NCBI GenBank assembly: GCA_934589665.1
Contig: CAKTOJ010000007.1
Location: 1 to 33,171, forward strand
Direction: 5' to 3'
DNA from: an uncultured Oscillospiraceae bacterium
Lineage (GTDB): Bacteria > Bacillota > Clostridia > Oscillospirales > Oscillospiraceae
DNA length: 33,171 nucleotides
The position numbers and the translations under genes are program-made. Below are positions 1-7,539 of the stretch, in pieces. The notes under the pieces were generated by a model. That model did no database searches, had not been told where the DNA came from, and saw only the letters and a list, made by a program, of their open reading frames with translations. Position 1 is the stretch's first letter. The number at the start of each line of letters is the position of its first letter.

Positions 1-788
1 AGGCGAACGGACTGTACACCATGGGCGATGTGGCCCGCTGCTCAGTCGGACGGTCGGATGAATTTTACAATGAGGGGCTGCTCTACCGCCTCTTCGGCGT
101 GAACGCGGAGCTGCTCATCGACCACGCATGGGGCTGGGAGCCGGTGGGTCTTGCGGAGATCAAGACCTACCGCCCGGAGACGAGCAGCGTCTGCTCCGGT
201 CAAGTGCTTCAATGCCCATATCCGTGCGACAAGGCGCGCCTGATCGTACGCGAAATGGCCGAGGCGGTCGCACTCGGACTGCTGGAGAAGAGACTGGTGA
301 CCGACCAGATTGTGCTGGAGGTCGGCTACGACATCGAAAACACCGCGCACGGCGGCTTTCACGGTGAAACGGTGACAGACCGCTACGGACGCAAAATTCC
401 AAAGCACGCGCTGGGAACTGAGAACTTGAGCCGGCAGACCTCATCCATCCGCATCCTCACGGACGCCGCGCTGCGCATTTTTGACCGCAGCGTCGATCCG
501 AAGCTGACCGTCCGCCGCCTGACCATTACCGCCAACCGGCTCGTGCCAGAGGACGAGATGGTGCATCCGGAGGAGCCGGTGCAGCTGGATTTGTTCGGTG
601 ACCTTGCGGAAAGGGAGGAGCGGGATCAGCGCGAGAGCGCGGCGCTTGACCGCGAGCGGCGGATTCAGGAGGCCATGCTCGGCATTAAGAAAAAGTTCGG
701 AAAGAACGCCATCCTCAACGGCGGTAGCTATCAGGATGGCGCAACGGCGCGGCAGCGCAACGGTCAGATCGGGGGACACAAGGCATGA
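1..788 (+). CDS. Y-family DNA polymerase (UmuC/DinB-like), 3' part
   Basis: This is the C-terminal part of a translesion DNA polymerase that copies past damaged template bases. The frame is open to the left edge: codons before the first ATG (position 21) continue the conserved helix-hairpin-helix/thumb text (ANGLYTMGDVAR), so the gene starts outside the window and ATG 21 is internal. The little-finger domain follows, then a clear sliding-clamp binding motif, QLDLF, at 582-596, and a basic tail ending in RQRNGQIGGHKA that is typical of clostridial members. The catalytic palm with its acidic residues lies upstream and is not visible. The stop overlaps the start of the next small gene by four bases (ATGA), so the two are translationally coupled. 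The family is certain; the choice between UmuC-like and Pol IV-like is less so. Confidence 0.9.
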   Translation, partial: ANGLYTMGDVARCSVGRSDEFYNEGLLYRLFGVNAELLIDHAWGWEPVGLAEIKTYRPETSSVCSGQVLQCPYPCDKARLIVREMAEAVALGLLEKRLVTDQIVLEVGYDIENTAHGGFHGETVTDRYGRKIPKHALGTENLSRQTSSIRILTDAALRIFDRSVDPKLTVRRLTITANRLVPEDEMVHPEEPVQLDLFGDLAEREERDQRESAALDRERRIQEAMLGIKKKFGKNAILNGGSYQDGATARQRNGQIGGHKA

Positions 789-1024
789 ACGGAGCATACG
801 ACGACATCATTGATCTGCCGCACCATGTTTCTTCGGCGCACCCGCCGATGCCGCTGCGCGACCGCGCGGCGCAGTTCGCGCCCTTCTCACCTCTGAGCGC
901 GCACGGCGCAGCCATTGCGGAGACGGCGCGGCAGGAGGCCGCGCGCTATGAGCGCGGCGGGGATGCGGCTGAGACAGAGGAGACGGAAGATTTTCCTTTT
1001 CATTCCTCTGACGACCTGATATAA
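785..1024 (+). CDS. YolD-like small protein
   Basis: This 79-residue protein belongs to the YolD-like group, small proteins of unclear mechanism encoded directly after Y-family polymerases in Firmicutes and thought to assist or regulate them. The recognisable part is the N-terminal half: YDDIIDLPHHVS, then PMPLRDRAAQFAPFSPL and an Ala/Glu-rich helix. The C-terminal half is short and acidic (AETEETEDF), and the protein is shorter than I remember most relatives to be, so the tail may be trimmed. Its ATG overlaps the polymerase stop codon (ATGA), which supports one transcript and coupled translation. A promoter for the next operon overlaps its last codons. The family call comes from the N-terminal motif and the neighbourhood; no biochemical function is claimed. 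Confidence 0.8.
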   Translation: MNGAYDDIIDLPHHVSSAHPPMPLRDRAAQFAPFSPLSAHGAAIAETARQEAARYERGGDAAETEETEDFPFHSSDDLI

Positions 1025-1025
1025 T
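997..1025 (+). promoter_or_regulatory. Promoter of the deaminase-isomerase-aldolase operon
   Basis: A perfect TATAAT at 1020-1025 is preceded with a 17-base spacer by TTTTCA (997-1002), which matches the -35 consensus at four of six positions. It overlaps the end of the YolD-like gene and lies about 30 bases ahead of the ATG at 1057. No terminator separates the polymerase pair from this operon, so readthrough is also possible. Confidence 0.55.
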
Positions 1026-1056
1026 GGGGAAAATCTTATAAAAAAGGAACGTGAGC

Positions 1057-2358
1057 ATGGGTAGTATTCTGTTTGAAAACTGTGATATTCTGCTGCGCGG
1101 GGAGGGCGGCGCGTATTCCACGTTCCGCGGCTTCCTCGGCGTGCGCGGCGATACCATCGACTACATCGGCGCGGAGGAACCGACGGGGGAGTATGAGGAG
1201 CGTAAAAACATGGAGCACAAGCTCCTCATGCCCGGCCTCATCAACTGCCACAACCACTCTCCTATGGTGCTTTTGCGCGGCGTGGGCAGCGGCCTGCCGC
1301 TTCAGGAGTGGCTGTTCGACAAGGTTTTTCCCATTGAGGACAGGCTGGTGCCGGAGGATATCGCCGCGGGAACGCGTCTGGCAATTCTGGAGATGCTCTC
1401 CGGCGGCACGACGAGCTTTTCCGATATGTACTTTTTCCCCGCAGAGACGGTCACCGCCGTGGCCGAGGCGGGCATGAAGGCAAATCTGAACCGCTGTGTA
1501 CAGTGCTTCGACGAGAATCAGACTGTGGAACAGAACACGCAGATCCCGCAGTCGGTGGAGCTTTTTGAGAAGTACCACAATGCGGAGAATGGGCGCATCC
1601 GCATCGACTTTTCCGTTCACGCGGAGTACACCTGCAAGCCGCACATCGTCCGCGCCTACAGCGAGCTCTGCAAGGCGCACGGCGGTCGGATGCACATTCA
1701 CCTCTCTGAAACGCAGCGCGAGGTAGACGAGTGCATCGCACGCTATGGCAAGTCGCCCGTTGCGTGGTTTGAAGAGCTCGGGACGTTTGAGAGCCCCACG
1801 GCCGCGGCGCACTGCGTCGCCGTGAGTGAGGATGACATTGCTGTTTTAAAGCGCCGCGGCGTCAGCGTTGCGCACAATCCCACCAGCAACCTCAAGCTTG
1901 GCAGCGGCTTTGCGCCGGTGCGCCGCTTTCTGGACGAGGGGATCAATGTCGCCCTCGGCACCGATGGCGCGGCAAGCAACAATAATCTTGACATGTTTGA
2001 GGAAATGCACCTTGCCGCCATCATGCACTGCGGCTACCACCGCGACCCGACAGCAGTCAGCGCTGCCGAGGTGCTGGATATGGCGACGGTCAACGGCGCG
2101 CGGCTTCAGGGACGGGATGATACCGGTGTGCTGGCGGTGGGGAAGAAGGCCGACCTCATCGCACTCGATCTCGACCGGCCTCACCTCTACCCGAACTTTG
2201 ACACACCTGCGCTGCTCACCTGCGCGGCGCACTCGTCCGACGTCTGCATGACGATGGTGGACGGGAAAATTCTGTATGAAAACGGCGAATATAAGACGCT
2301 TGACCGCGAGAAGGTGCTCTATGAGGCGCGCGCGGCCATCAAGCGGCTTTACGCGTAA
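1057..2358 (+). CDS. mtaD: Amidohydrolase: MTA/SAH/5'-deoxyadenosine deaminase
   Basis: This 433-residue metal-dependent hydrolase belongs to the chlorohydrolase/adenosine-analogue deaminase group (MtaD, DadD), which turns 5'-methylthioadenosine, S-adenosylhomocysteine or 5'-deoxyadenosine into the inosine analogue. The metal and catalytic residues are visible: H65 and H67 in NCHNH, H215 and E218 in HIHLSE, H252 in AAHC, and D303 in GTDGAASNN. ATG 1057 is preferred over the in-frame GTG at 1051 because AAGGAA at 1044-1049 is well spaced only for the ATG. The next gene follows after 11 bases, with its ribosome site overlapping this stop codon. The isomerase and aldolase downstream suggest the nucleoside is degraded through its ribose part. 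The exact substrate cannot be read from the sequence, and guanine deaminase or other amidohydrolase activity is less likely. Confidence 0.85.
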   Translation: MGSILFENCDILLRGEGGAYSTFRGFLGVRGDTIDYIGAEEPTGEYEERKNMEHKLLMPGLINCHNHSPMVLLRGVGSGLPLQEWLFDKVFPIEDRLVPEDIAAGTRLAILEMLSGGTTSFSDMYFFPAETVTAVAEAGMKANLNRCVQCFDENQTVEQNTQIPQSVELFEKYHNAENGRIRIDFSVHAEYTCKPHIVRAYSELCKAHGGRMHIHLSETQREVDECIARYGKSPVAWFEELGTFESPTAAAHCVAVSEDDIAVLKRRGVSVAHNPTSNLKLGSGFAPVRRFLDEGINVALGTDGAASNNNLDMFEEMHLAAIMHCGYHRDPTAVSAAEVLDMATVNGARLQGRDDTGVLAVGKKADLIALDLDRPHLYPNFDTPALLTCAAHSSDVCMTMVDGKILYENGEYKTLDREKVLYEARAAIKRLYA

Positions 2359-2369
2359 GGAGAAGGACG

Positions 2370-3434
2370 ATGCATAGAGCAGATCATGATTTGGCATTTA
2401 TGCTGCAATATGAAAATATCGCGTGGTATGATGATGGTAAAGTAAAAATACTTGACAGACGCGTGTACCCGGCAAAGGTGGAATTCGTCACCTGCCGCAC
2501 CCATCAGGAGGTCGCACAGGCCATTACCGACATGGTTACGCAGAGTGCGGGGCCATATACCGCTGTCCCGATGGGGATGGCGCTGGCGGCGCACGAGTGC
2601 CGTGATCAGACGGCGGCGGAGCAGATGGAATATCTCCGCAAGGCGGCTTACACGATCTCCCATGCGCGGCCCACGACGGCCAAGCGCATGGCGCTGCTGT
2701 GCGATATCTGCATTTCAGAGGCCGAGCGTGCGCTTGCCGCAGGAGGGGATGTGGCAGAGGCCATCAGGCAAAAGACGATCGAGCTCAACAATGTCCGCTA
2801 TGACCGCATGGCGACCATCGGGAAGTATCTGGTGGACATGTTCCCGGAGAACGGAACGGTCATGACGCACTGCTTTGCCGAAACGATCGTCGGCATGATG
2901 CTGCGCGAGTGTACGGAGCGGGGAAAGCACATCCGCCTCTTCTGCCCGGAAACGCGTCCCTATTTTCAGGGCGCGCGCCTGACGGCGACTGTCTGCCGCG
3001 ACATGGGCTTTGACGTGACGGTAATTTCCGACAATATGCCGGCCTTTGTCATGCAGAACGAAAAGGTGGACGTCTTTACCACGGCTGCCGACGCGATCTG
3101 CTGTGACGGCCACGTGGTCAATAAGGTCGGCACGTTCCAAAACGCCATTGTCGCCAAGTACATGGGAATTCCGTACTTCGTTACCGGCGCGCCCGATCAG
3201 GGCCACCCGACTGTCGACACTGTGCACATCGAGATGCGCGACCCGAACTTTACGCTTCAGGCGATGGGCGTGCGTACGGCGGCCGAGGGCGTGAAGGGCT
3301 ATTATCCCGCCTTCGATATCACGCCGCCGCACCTTGTCTCCGGCGTGGTGACCGACCTCGGCATCTATTCGCCCTACGATCTGCATCGCTACTTTACCGA
3401 CGGAAAGATCGACGAGCACAATCTGGTGATTTAA
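2370..3434 (+). CDS. mtnA: MtnA-family aldose-1-phosphate isomerase
   Basis: This 354-residue protein belongs to the eIF-2B/MtnA family, which isomerises 5-methylthioribose-1-phosphate (or 5-deoxyribose-1-phosphate) to the ribulose-1-phosphate. The N-terminal stretch has the family pattern of a short substrate strand followed by a helix region (EVAQAITDMV, then MGMALAAHE). The expected catalytic pair is present: C168 in THCFAE and D241 in AADAICCDG, followed by NKVGT. These correspond to Cys160 and Asp240 of the Bacillus enzyme. The usual RGAPAI loop is replaced by QSAGPY, so substrate preference may differ from classic MtnA. AAGGAG at 2357-2362 decides the start. The aldolase gene follows after 11 bases. 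A pure regulatory eIF-2B-like role is unlikely given the catalytic residues and neighbours. Confidence 0.85.
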   Translation: MHRADHDLAFMLQYENIAWYDDGKVKILDRRVYPAKVEFVTCRTHQEVAQAITDMVTQSAGPYTAVPMGMALAAHECRDQTAAEQMEYLRKAAYTISHARPTTAKRMALLCDICISEAERALAAGGDVAEAIRQKTIELNNVRYDRMATIGKYLVDMFPENGTVMTHCFAETIVGMMLRECTERGKHIRLFCPETRPYFQGARLTATVCRDMGFDVTVISDNMPAFVMQNEKVDVFTTAADAICCDGHVVNKVGTFQNAIVAKYMGIPYFVTGAPDQGHPTVDTVHIEMRDPNFTLQAMGVRTAAEGVKGYYPAFDITPPHLVSGVVTDLGIYSPYDLHRYFTDGKIDEHNLVI

Positions 3435-3445
3435 GGAGCAGCACG

Positions 3446-4048
3446 ATGAAGTCCATTTCAGAATTGCGGCAGGAGATCGTGGATCGGTCCCTGCAAGCCT
3501 TTCACGAGGGTCTGTTTTCCGGTACAAGCGGAAATATGAGCTGCTTTCTGCGCGAAGAGGGGCTTATGCTCATCACGCCGACCTCGGTGCGCTACGACGT
3601 GATGCGGGCGGAGGATATCGTGGCTATGCGGCTTGACGGCACAGTGGCTGAGGGAGGGCTGAAGCCCTCGAGCGAATGGCGCATGCACGCGGCGGTATAC
3701 AGCCACTGTCCGGATGTGAGCGCTGTGTTCCACACGCACTCGCCCTATGCCACGGCCTTCGCCGTGAACCATCAGACGATACCGGCCGTGCTGATCGAGG
3801 CGCTGGTGTTCCTCGGCGGGGATATCCGCTGCGCGCCCTATGCTACGCCCGGCACGGAGGAAGTCGGCCTGAACGCCGTTCCGACACTGGATGGCCGTAA
3901 AGGTTGTACACTTGCCAACCACGGCGTGCTCGCTGTGGGAGACGATCTCGCGCAGGCGTACCTCAACGCTGAGTACATTGAGGATGTGGCAAAAGTCTAT
4001 GCCATTGCAAAATCCATCGGAACGCCGGTGGAACTGCAAAAACTGTAA
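3446..4048 (+). CDS. Class II aldolase (fuculose-phosphate aldolase type)
   Basis: This 200-residue zinc aldolase belongs to the AraD/FucA family. The active site is complete: E77 (PSSEWRMH), H96 and H98 (FHTHSPYA) and H159 (ANHG). These match Glu73, His92, His94 and His155 of E. coli FucA with a constant offset of four, so this is a full-length, probably active aldolase. In this operon the likely substrate is a 5-substituted ribulose-1-phosphate made by the isomerase upstream. Cleavage would give DHAP plus lactaldehyde (from 5'-deoxyadenosine) or methylthioacetaldehyde (from MTA). A dehydratase role as in MtnB is the main alternative, because the families are homologous. GGAG ahead of ATG 3446 supports the start. 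A strong palindromic terminator follows directly. Confidence 0.85.
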   Translation: MKSISELRQEIVDRSLQAFHEGLFSGTSGNMSCFLREEGLMLITPTSVRYDVMRAEDIVAMRLDGTVAEGGLKPSSEWRMHAAVYSHCPDVSAVFHTHSPYATAFAVNHQTIPAVLIEALVFLGGDIRCAPYATPGTEEVGLNAVPTLDGRKGCTLANHGVLAVGDDLAQAYLNAEYIEDVAKVYAIAKSIGTPVELQKL

Positions 4049-4049
4049 G

Positions 4050-4083
4050 AAAAGCGCTCTGCAAAGCTTTGCAGAGCGCTTTT
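4050..4083. terminator. Bidirectional terminator, perfect palindrome
   Basis: AAAGCGCTCTGCAAAG at 4051-4066 pairs perfectly with its reverse complement at 4067-4082, with A and T runs on the two flanks. It lies between the convergent aldolase and ferredoxin-like genes, so it can end transcripts from both sides. Confidence 0.9.
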
Positions 4084-4818
4084 TTATTGAACTGGCGTGC
4101 CGTCGAGACCGATCACAGCGATTTGGAGTGGAATGTCCTTTCCGCTCAGCTCGATGGCGCGGCGGACGGCATGCTCCAGCCCGCCGCAGCAGGGGACGAC
4201 CATGCGCGCGAGCGTGATGCCGCGGATGGTGTTCTGGCGGAGGATCTCCGAAAGCTTCTCGGAATAATCGATCTCGTCAAGCTTCGGGCAGCCGATGAGC
4301 GTGACGCGGCCGCGCATGAAGCGTGCGTGCAGGTCCGCGCGGGCATAGGCCGTGCAGTCTGCGGCGACGAAGAGCTCCGCATCCTCAAAATAGGGAGCCT
4401 TTATAGGGCAGAGCTTCATCTGCGGCGGCCAATTGCGCAGCTCGGAAACCGATGCGGCGGGCATATCCCATGCCGATGTGCCGGCACTGTGCGCAATGGA
4501 CTGTGCTGCCGCGCCGGGGCAGCCGCGTGTGATCGACTGTGACGCGGAGCCGGGGCAGCCGTGACCGCTTCCGGCAAGCTTTTTTGCTTTACTGGCGAGA
4601 ACGGCGGCCTCGTCGTAGGCGGGGGCCTCGCGTTCGACAAAGCGGATCGCGCCGGTCGGGCAGTTGGGGAGACAGTCGCCCAATCCGTCACAGTAGTCGT
4701 CGCGCATCAGCTTTGCCTTTCCGTCCACCATGCCGATTGCGCCCTCGTGGCATGCTTTGGCGCAGGCTCCGCAGCCGTTGCACCGTTCTTCGTTGATCTC
4801 AATGATCCTGCGTACCAT
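4084..4818 (-). CDS. 4Fe-4S ferredoxin-like protein
   Basis: This 244-residue cytoplasmic iron-sulfur protein probably carries electrons for an unknown partner. The N-terminus has a full cluster motif, C13, C16, C19 and C23, followed by a second motif with C43, C49 and C53-Pro. In the second, the expected Cys46 is Leu (CDGLGDC), which leaves three cysteines. The middle (about residues 84-114) holds two near-identical GCPG...QSI repeats. The C-terminal domain (about 126-244) has further conserved-looking cysteines in LIGCPKLD and VPCCGG, so it may bind metal or a disulfide. GAGGT four bases ahead of ATG 4818 supports the start. The gene stands alone, convergent with the aldolase operon. I recognise the type from clostridial genomes but know no assigned function. 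Confidence 0.8.
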   Translation of the reverse strand: MVRRIIEINEERCNGCGACAKACHEGAIGMVDGKAKLMRDDYCDGLGDCLPNCPTGAIRFVEREAPAYDEAAVLASKAKKLAGSGHGCPGSASQSITRGCPGAAAQSIAHSAGTSAWDMPAASVSELRNWPPQMKLCPIKAPYFEDAELFVAADCTAYARADLHARFMRGRVTLIGCPKLDEIDYSEKLSEILRQNTIRGITLARMVVPCCGGLEHAVRRAIELSGKDIPLQIAVIGLDGTPVQ

Positions 4819-4853
4819 AAATACCTCATCCTTATCTTCCTTGGAATGATGTC

Positions 4854-4882
4854 ATTATAGCCGCGGCAGAACAGAATATCCA
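4854..4882 (-). promoter_or_regulatory. Promoter of the ferredoxin-like gene
   Basis: On the minus strand a perfect TATAAT (plus 4854-4859) is preceded by a 17-base spacer and TGGATA (plus 4877-4882), a four-of-six -35 match. It ends about 35 bases ahead of the ATG at 4818. Confidence 0.6.
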
Positions 4883-4922
4883 GTTGCAAAAAGCACAATG
4901 CGGCTGGAAAATGCGTTGTATT

Positions 4923-4951
4923 TTGACAAAGAGCGGCATATTTGGTAAAAT
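4923..4951 (+). promoter_or_regulatory. Promoter of the HTH-membrane protein gene
   Basis: TTGACA (4923-4928), a 17-base spacer and TAAAAT (4946-4951) form a near-consensus promoter. The leader of about 85 bases is long for this window. It carries two copies of the 9-mer ATTCTCACA (4950-4958 and 4991-4999), the first overlapping the -10 box. Confidence 0.75.
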
Positions 4952-4999
4952 TCTCACAATATTAGAGAGATTCCGGCTCTGCTGGGTGTGATTCTCACA
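4950..4999 (+). repeat. Paired 9-bp direct repeat ATTCTCACA
   Basis: Two identical copies begin 41 bases apart, about four helical turns. One overlaps the -10 box of the promoter ahead of the HTH gene. They could be binding sites for that gene's own regulator; this is inferred from position only. Confidence 0.35.
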
Positions 5000-5043
5000 G
5001 ACGGATTGGTAGAATCGGACCATCAAAACACGGAGGTGGCCTT

Positions 5044-6369
5044 ATGGAAAAGAAAACGATGGGAAGCTTCATCGCGGCGCTGCGCCGTGCAAGCGGGATG
5101 ACGCAGAAGGAGCTGGCAGAGCGGCTGAATGTGTCGGATAAGTCGGTTTCCCGCTGGGAACGCGACGACGGCGCGCCCGACCTTGCACTTATTTCGGTGC
5201 TCGCTGAGATCTTCGGCGTGACCTGTGACGAGCTGCTGCGCGGGGAACGCATGCCGGAGGAGAGCGGCACGGCGGCGCAGCCCTCACCGAAAATAGAGCA
5301 GCAGCGCCGGCGTATTCTTGCTGCTGGCCTGTCAAAGTTCAAGTCGCACAGCTGCATCGCCCTTGCGCTGTCGGCAGCGGGCTTTCTGCTCGCCATGGCC
5401 TGCAACACCGCGCTTGAGCGTGCGCTGCTGGGCTTCTTCCTTGGCGCGGTGTTCTTTGTCGCGGCGGCCGCGGTGGAGGCTGTGCAGATCAACGCAGCGT
5501 TTCTGGCCGTGGACGGCGGGGAGGATGCGGAGGTCAACGCCTACCGCCGCGCGGTCGTTCGCTGGGCGAAGTGGGTCTACGGAACGATGTGGGTGCTCTT
5601 TGCCTGTACGCTGCCGCTTCTGCTGGCATTTTATCCGGTTTCGTATGATGGAATGACGATCAGCCGGACAAGAGTCGGCGTGACCTTGGGGCTCGGACAG
5701 ATGCTGGGCGTTGTGCTTGCCGCCCTTGCCATATGGGTGCTGGCGCTTTCGTTCATCACGCCGCACCTTCTTAAAAGGGGCGTTTACGCGCTTACGGAGC
5801 GGGAAGAGGAAGCCTGCCGCAAAAACCGCAGACTCAAACGGTTCACCGTGCTGGGTCTGTGCGCGGCGCTGGGCCTGAGCGCCTTTTTGAACAGCGCGCT
5901 CACCGGCTTCGGCGATCCGGTGCGCTCGGCGAAGGGAACGAAGTTCACCAACATGGAGGACTTCAAGACATACATGGAAAAGTACGTGTGGTCGGATTAT
6001 TATGAGGACGATATTTTCAATCCCATTGATTTCTGGCAGGAGGTCGGGTATTCCTACAGCGACAAGGTCGGCGACATGTTTTACAATGAATATGGAACGC
6101 CGCTGGAGCAGCGCTCCGTGCGCGGGGAGGTTCTTGCGGATTCCAATGGCAGTGTGCTCTGTAATTTCCTCTGGCGCAACCACCAGGTTGTAAAATGGGA
6201 GGCTGGAGCGGATGAAAATGGCGGGCTGCCCATCACAGTCTACACACAGGATGATATCCGCGCGGCGCACCGCAGAGTCAAGGCGGTCAACATCATCTTC
6301 TATGGCGTTTACGCCGCAGAGGCTGCCGCAGCATTGATCGTTTATCTTCGCCGCCGCGTCCGGGTGTAA
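5044..6369 (+). CDS. HTH-XRE regulator fused to a membrane domain
   Basis: This 441-residue protein is a membrane-tethered transcription factor by architecture. Residues about 8-62 are a standard XRE/Cro helix-turn-helix (MTQKELAERLNVSDKSVSRWER). After a short linker come hydrophobic segments near residues 100-120, 125-148, 178-198, 215-240 and 272-292. A soluble loop of about 120 residues rich in Asp, Glu and Tyr follows, then one more hydrophobic segment near 412-432 and a basic tail. The loop could be an outside sensor domain, but I recognise no known fold. GGAGGT at 5032-5037 fixes the start. The gene is alone between its own promoter and a terminator. HTH plus multi-pass membrane proteins are common in Clostridia and mostly uncharacterised; target and signal are unknown. 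Confidence 0.8.
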   Translation: MEKKTMGSFIAALRRASGMTQKELAERLNVSDKSVSRWERDDGAPDLALISVLAEIFGVTCDELLRGERMPEESGTAAQPSPKIEQQRRRILAAGLSKFKSHSCIALALSAAGFLLAMACNTALERALLGFFLGAVFFVAAAAVEAVQINAAFLAVDGGEDAEVNAYRRAVVRWAKWVYGTMWVLFACTLPLLLAFYPVSYDGMTISRTRVGVTLGLGQMLGVVLAALAIWVLALSFITPHLLKRGVYALTEREEEACRKNRRLKRFTVLGLCAALGLSAFLNSALTGFGDPVRSAKGTKFTNMEDFKTYMEKYVWSDYYEDDIFNPIDFWQEVGYSYSDKVGDMFYNEYGTPLEQRSVRGEVLADSNGSVLCNFLWRNHQVVKWEAGADENGGLPITVYTQDDIRAAHRRVKAVNIIFYGVYAAEAAAALIVYLRRRVRV

Positions 6370-6377
6370 ATAGCAGC

Positions 6378-6416
6378 AAAAAGAAAAACGCAGCCCTCGG
6401 CTGCGTTTTTCTTTTT
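6378..6416. terminator. Bidirectional terminator, 18-bp stem
   Basis: An 18-bp perfect stem (6378-6395 with 6399-6416, loop CTC) has a GC core (ACGCAGCC) flanked by A runs on the left and T runs on the right. It separates the convergent HTH gene and the DHHW-type gene and can serve both. Confidence 0.9.
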
Positions 6417-6423
6417 GTTATGA

Positions 6424-7527
6424 TCATTTGAGCGTGTCGCTGTTGTTGAGCACCGGCGCGCTGTAGAGAAAGAGCACATCCTGATATGCGGAAAAATCCA
6501 GCAGCTTTCCTATCTGAACGGAGGGAAGGTAGCGGATGTCGGCCAGCGTGATCTTCGCGTAACCCTCTGCAAGCAGGGGGGCGAGGGAACTGGAGAACGA
6601 GTCGCGGAACACAATCAGCTCACGGTCGGTCTCTGCGTTTGGGTTCTCAATGGTCAGAAGTGACACGGAGCCGGAAAGAAAGAGCTCATAGGGATCGTTG
6701 CCGGAAGCCTTTTCCATGTCATAGACCGCGCCGGTCTTGCCGGTTTCATAATTGTAGACCGTGCACTCTGCGAGAGTCTCACTGGTGAGATAGCGCAGTG
6801 CATCGGGCTGCATGGGAAGCGCGGCATAGCCGTAGTACACGCCATAGTAGGGGCGGTCGAGCGTCTGCTCTGTGTACTCGTCCGTGAGCGTCACGCCCAT
6901 CTGTGCGGCAAGATACGCGGCGACGGCGGGCAGCCTTTCCTGCCGCCAGTGGGAATCCGTACGGTAGTAGTCCTCAAGCGAAAGCTGCCCGAACAGATCG
7001 ATATACTGCGCGAAGTCTGTCTGTGCGCGCAGAGCCTCGACGAAGGCTTCGTAGTCGATGGCGGGATAGCCGTTCGCGGCGGCGAGGAAATAATTCTTAT
7101 CGGGAATCACGGAGAGATAGACATTGGCGCCCGTATCCGCGATAAAATTCTCGTAGAGATAGCGGAAGCGATCAGCGGCGTGGTCGATGGAGGAAGCGGT
7201 CATCGGATACTCCAGCTTTGCGGCATAACCGTCCTTGAGATAGACGCCGTTGTTATCCTTCTGGCGGTAGAGATAGAGCTGGTTGAGCGCCTTGAGCGCG
7301 CGCCACTCGTCGCGCAGAGGAAACTGGTCGAGCGCCGCGCTCTCAAAGTCCGTCATGAACCGGCCGCTGAGTACAGTGTCCACGCTGACGGTAGGAAACT
7401 GCTTGAGCCTGCGCCGCTCGCTGACGGACAGCGTGTCGGCGGGCTTTACCGCCGCCCATGTGCCGAAGCCGAAAAGAAAGGCGGTGAGGAGCGCGACAGT
7501 GACGATATTCTTGATTTTCTGATTCAT
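6424..7527 (-). CDS. DHHW-type cell-surface acylation protein (AlgJ/AlgX-like)
   Basis: This 367-residue exported protein has a single N-terminal hydrophobic helix (about residues 8-28), which is a signal anchor. It belongs to the DHHW/SGNH-like group that works with MBOAT acyltransferases to acetylate extracellular polymers. The signature appears as D191-S-H193-W (DSHW), and a second catalytic-style block, RDSFSS, lies at D309-S310, together resembling the Asp-His and Ser elements of AlgJ-type enzymes. The first family residue pair reads DS rather than DH, a conservative variation of the name motif. It starts 12 bases after the MBOAT gene, so the two are cotranscribed and almost certainly work in one pathway. 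The acceptor polymer is unknown; no polysaccharide synthesis genes lie next to it. Confidence 0.8.
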   Translation of the reverse strand: MNQKIKNIVTVALLTAFLFGFGTWAAVKPADTLSVSERRRLKQFPTVSVDTVLSGRFMTDFESAALDQFPLRDEWRALKALNQLYLYRQKDNNGVYLKDGYAAKLEYPMTASSIDHAADRFRYLYENFIADTGANVYLSVIPDKNYFLAAANGYPAIDYEAFVEALRAQTDFAQYIDLFGQLSLEDYYRTDSHWRQERLPAVAAYLAAQMGVTLTDEYTEQTLDRPYYGVYYGYAALPMQPDALRYLTSETLAECTVYNYETGKTGAVYDMEKASGNDPYELFLSGSVSLLTIENPNAETDRELIVFRDSFSSSLAPLLAEGYAKITLADIRYLPSVQIGKLLDFSAYQDVLFLYSAPVLNNSDTLK

Positions 7528-7539
7528 TGCCGCACCCCC

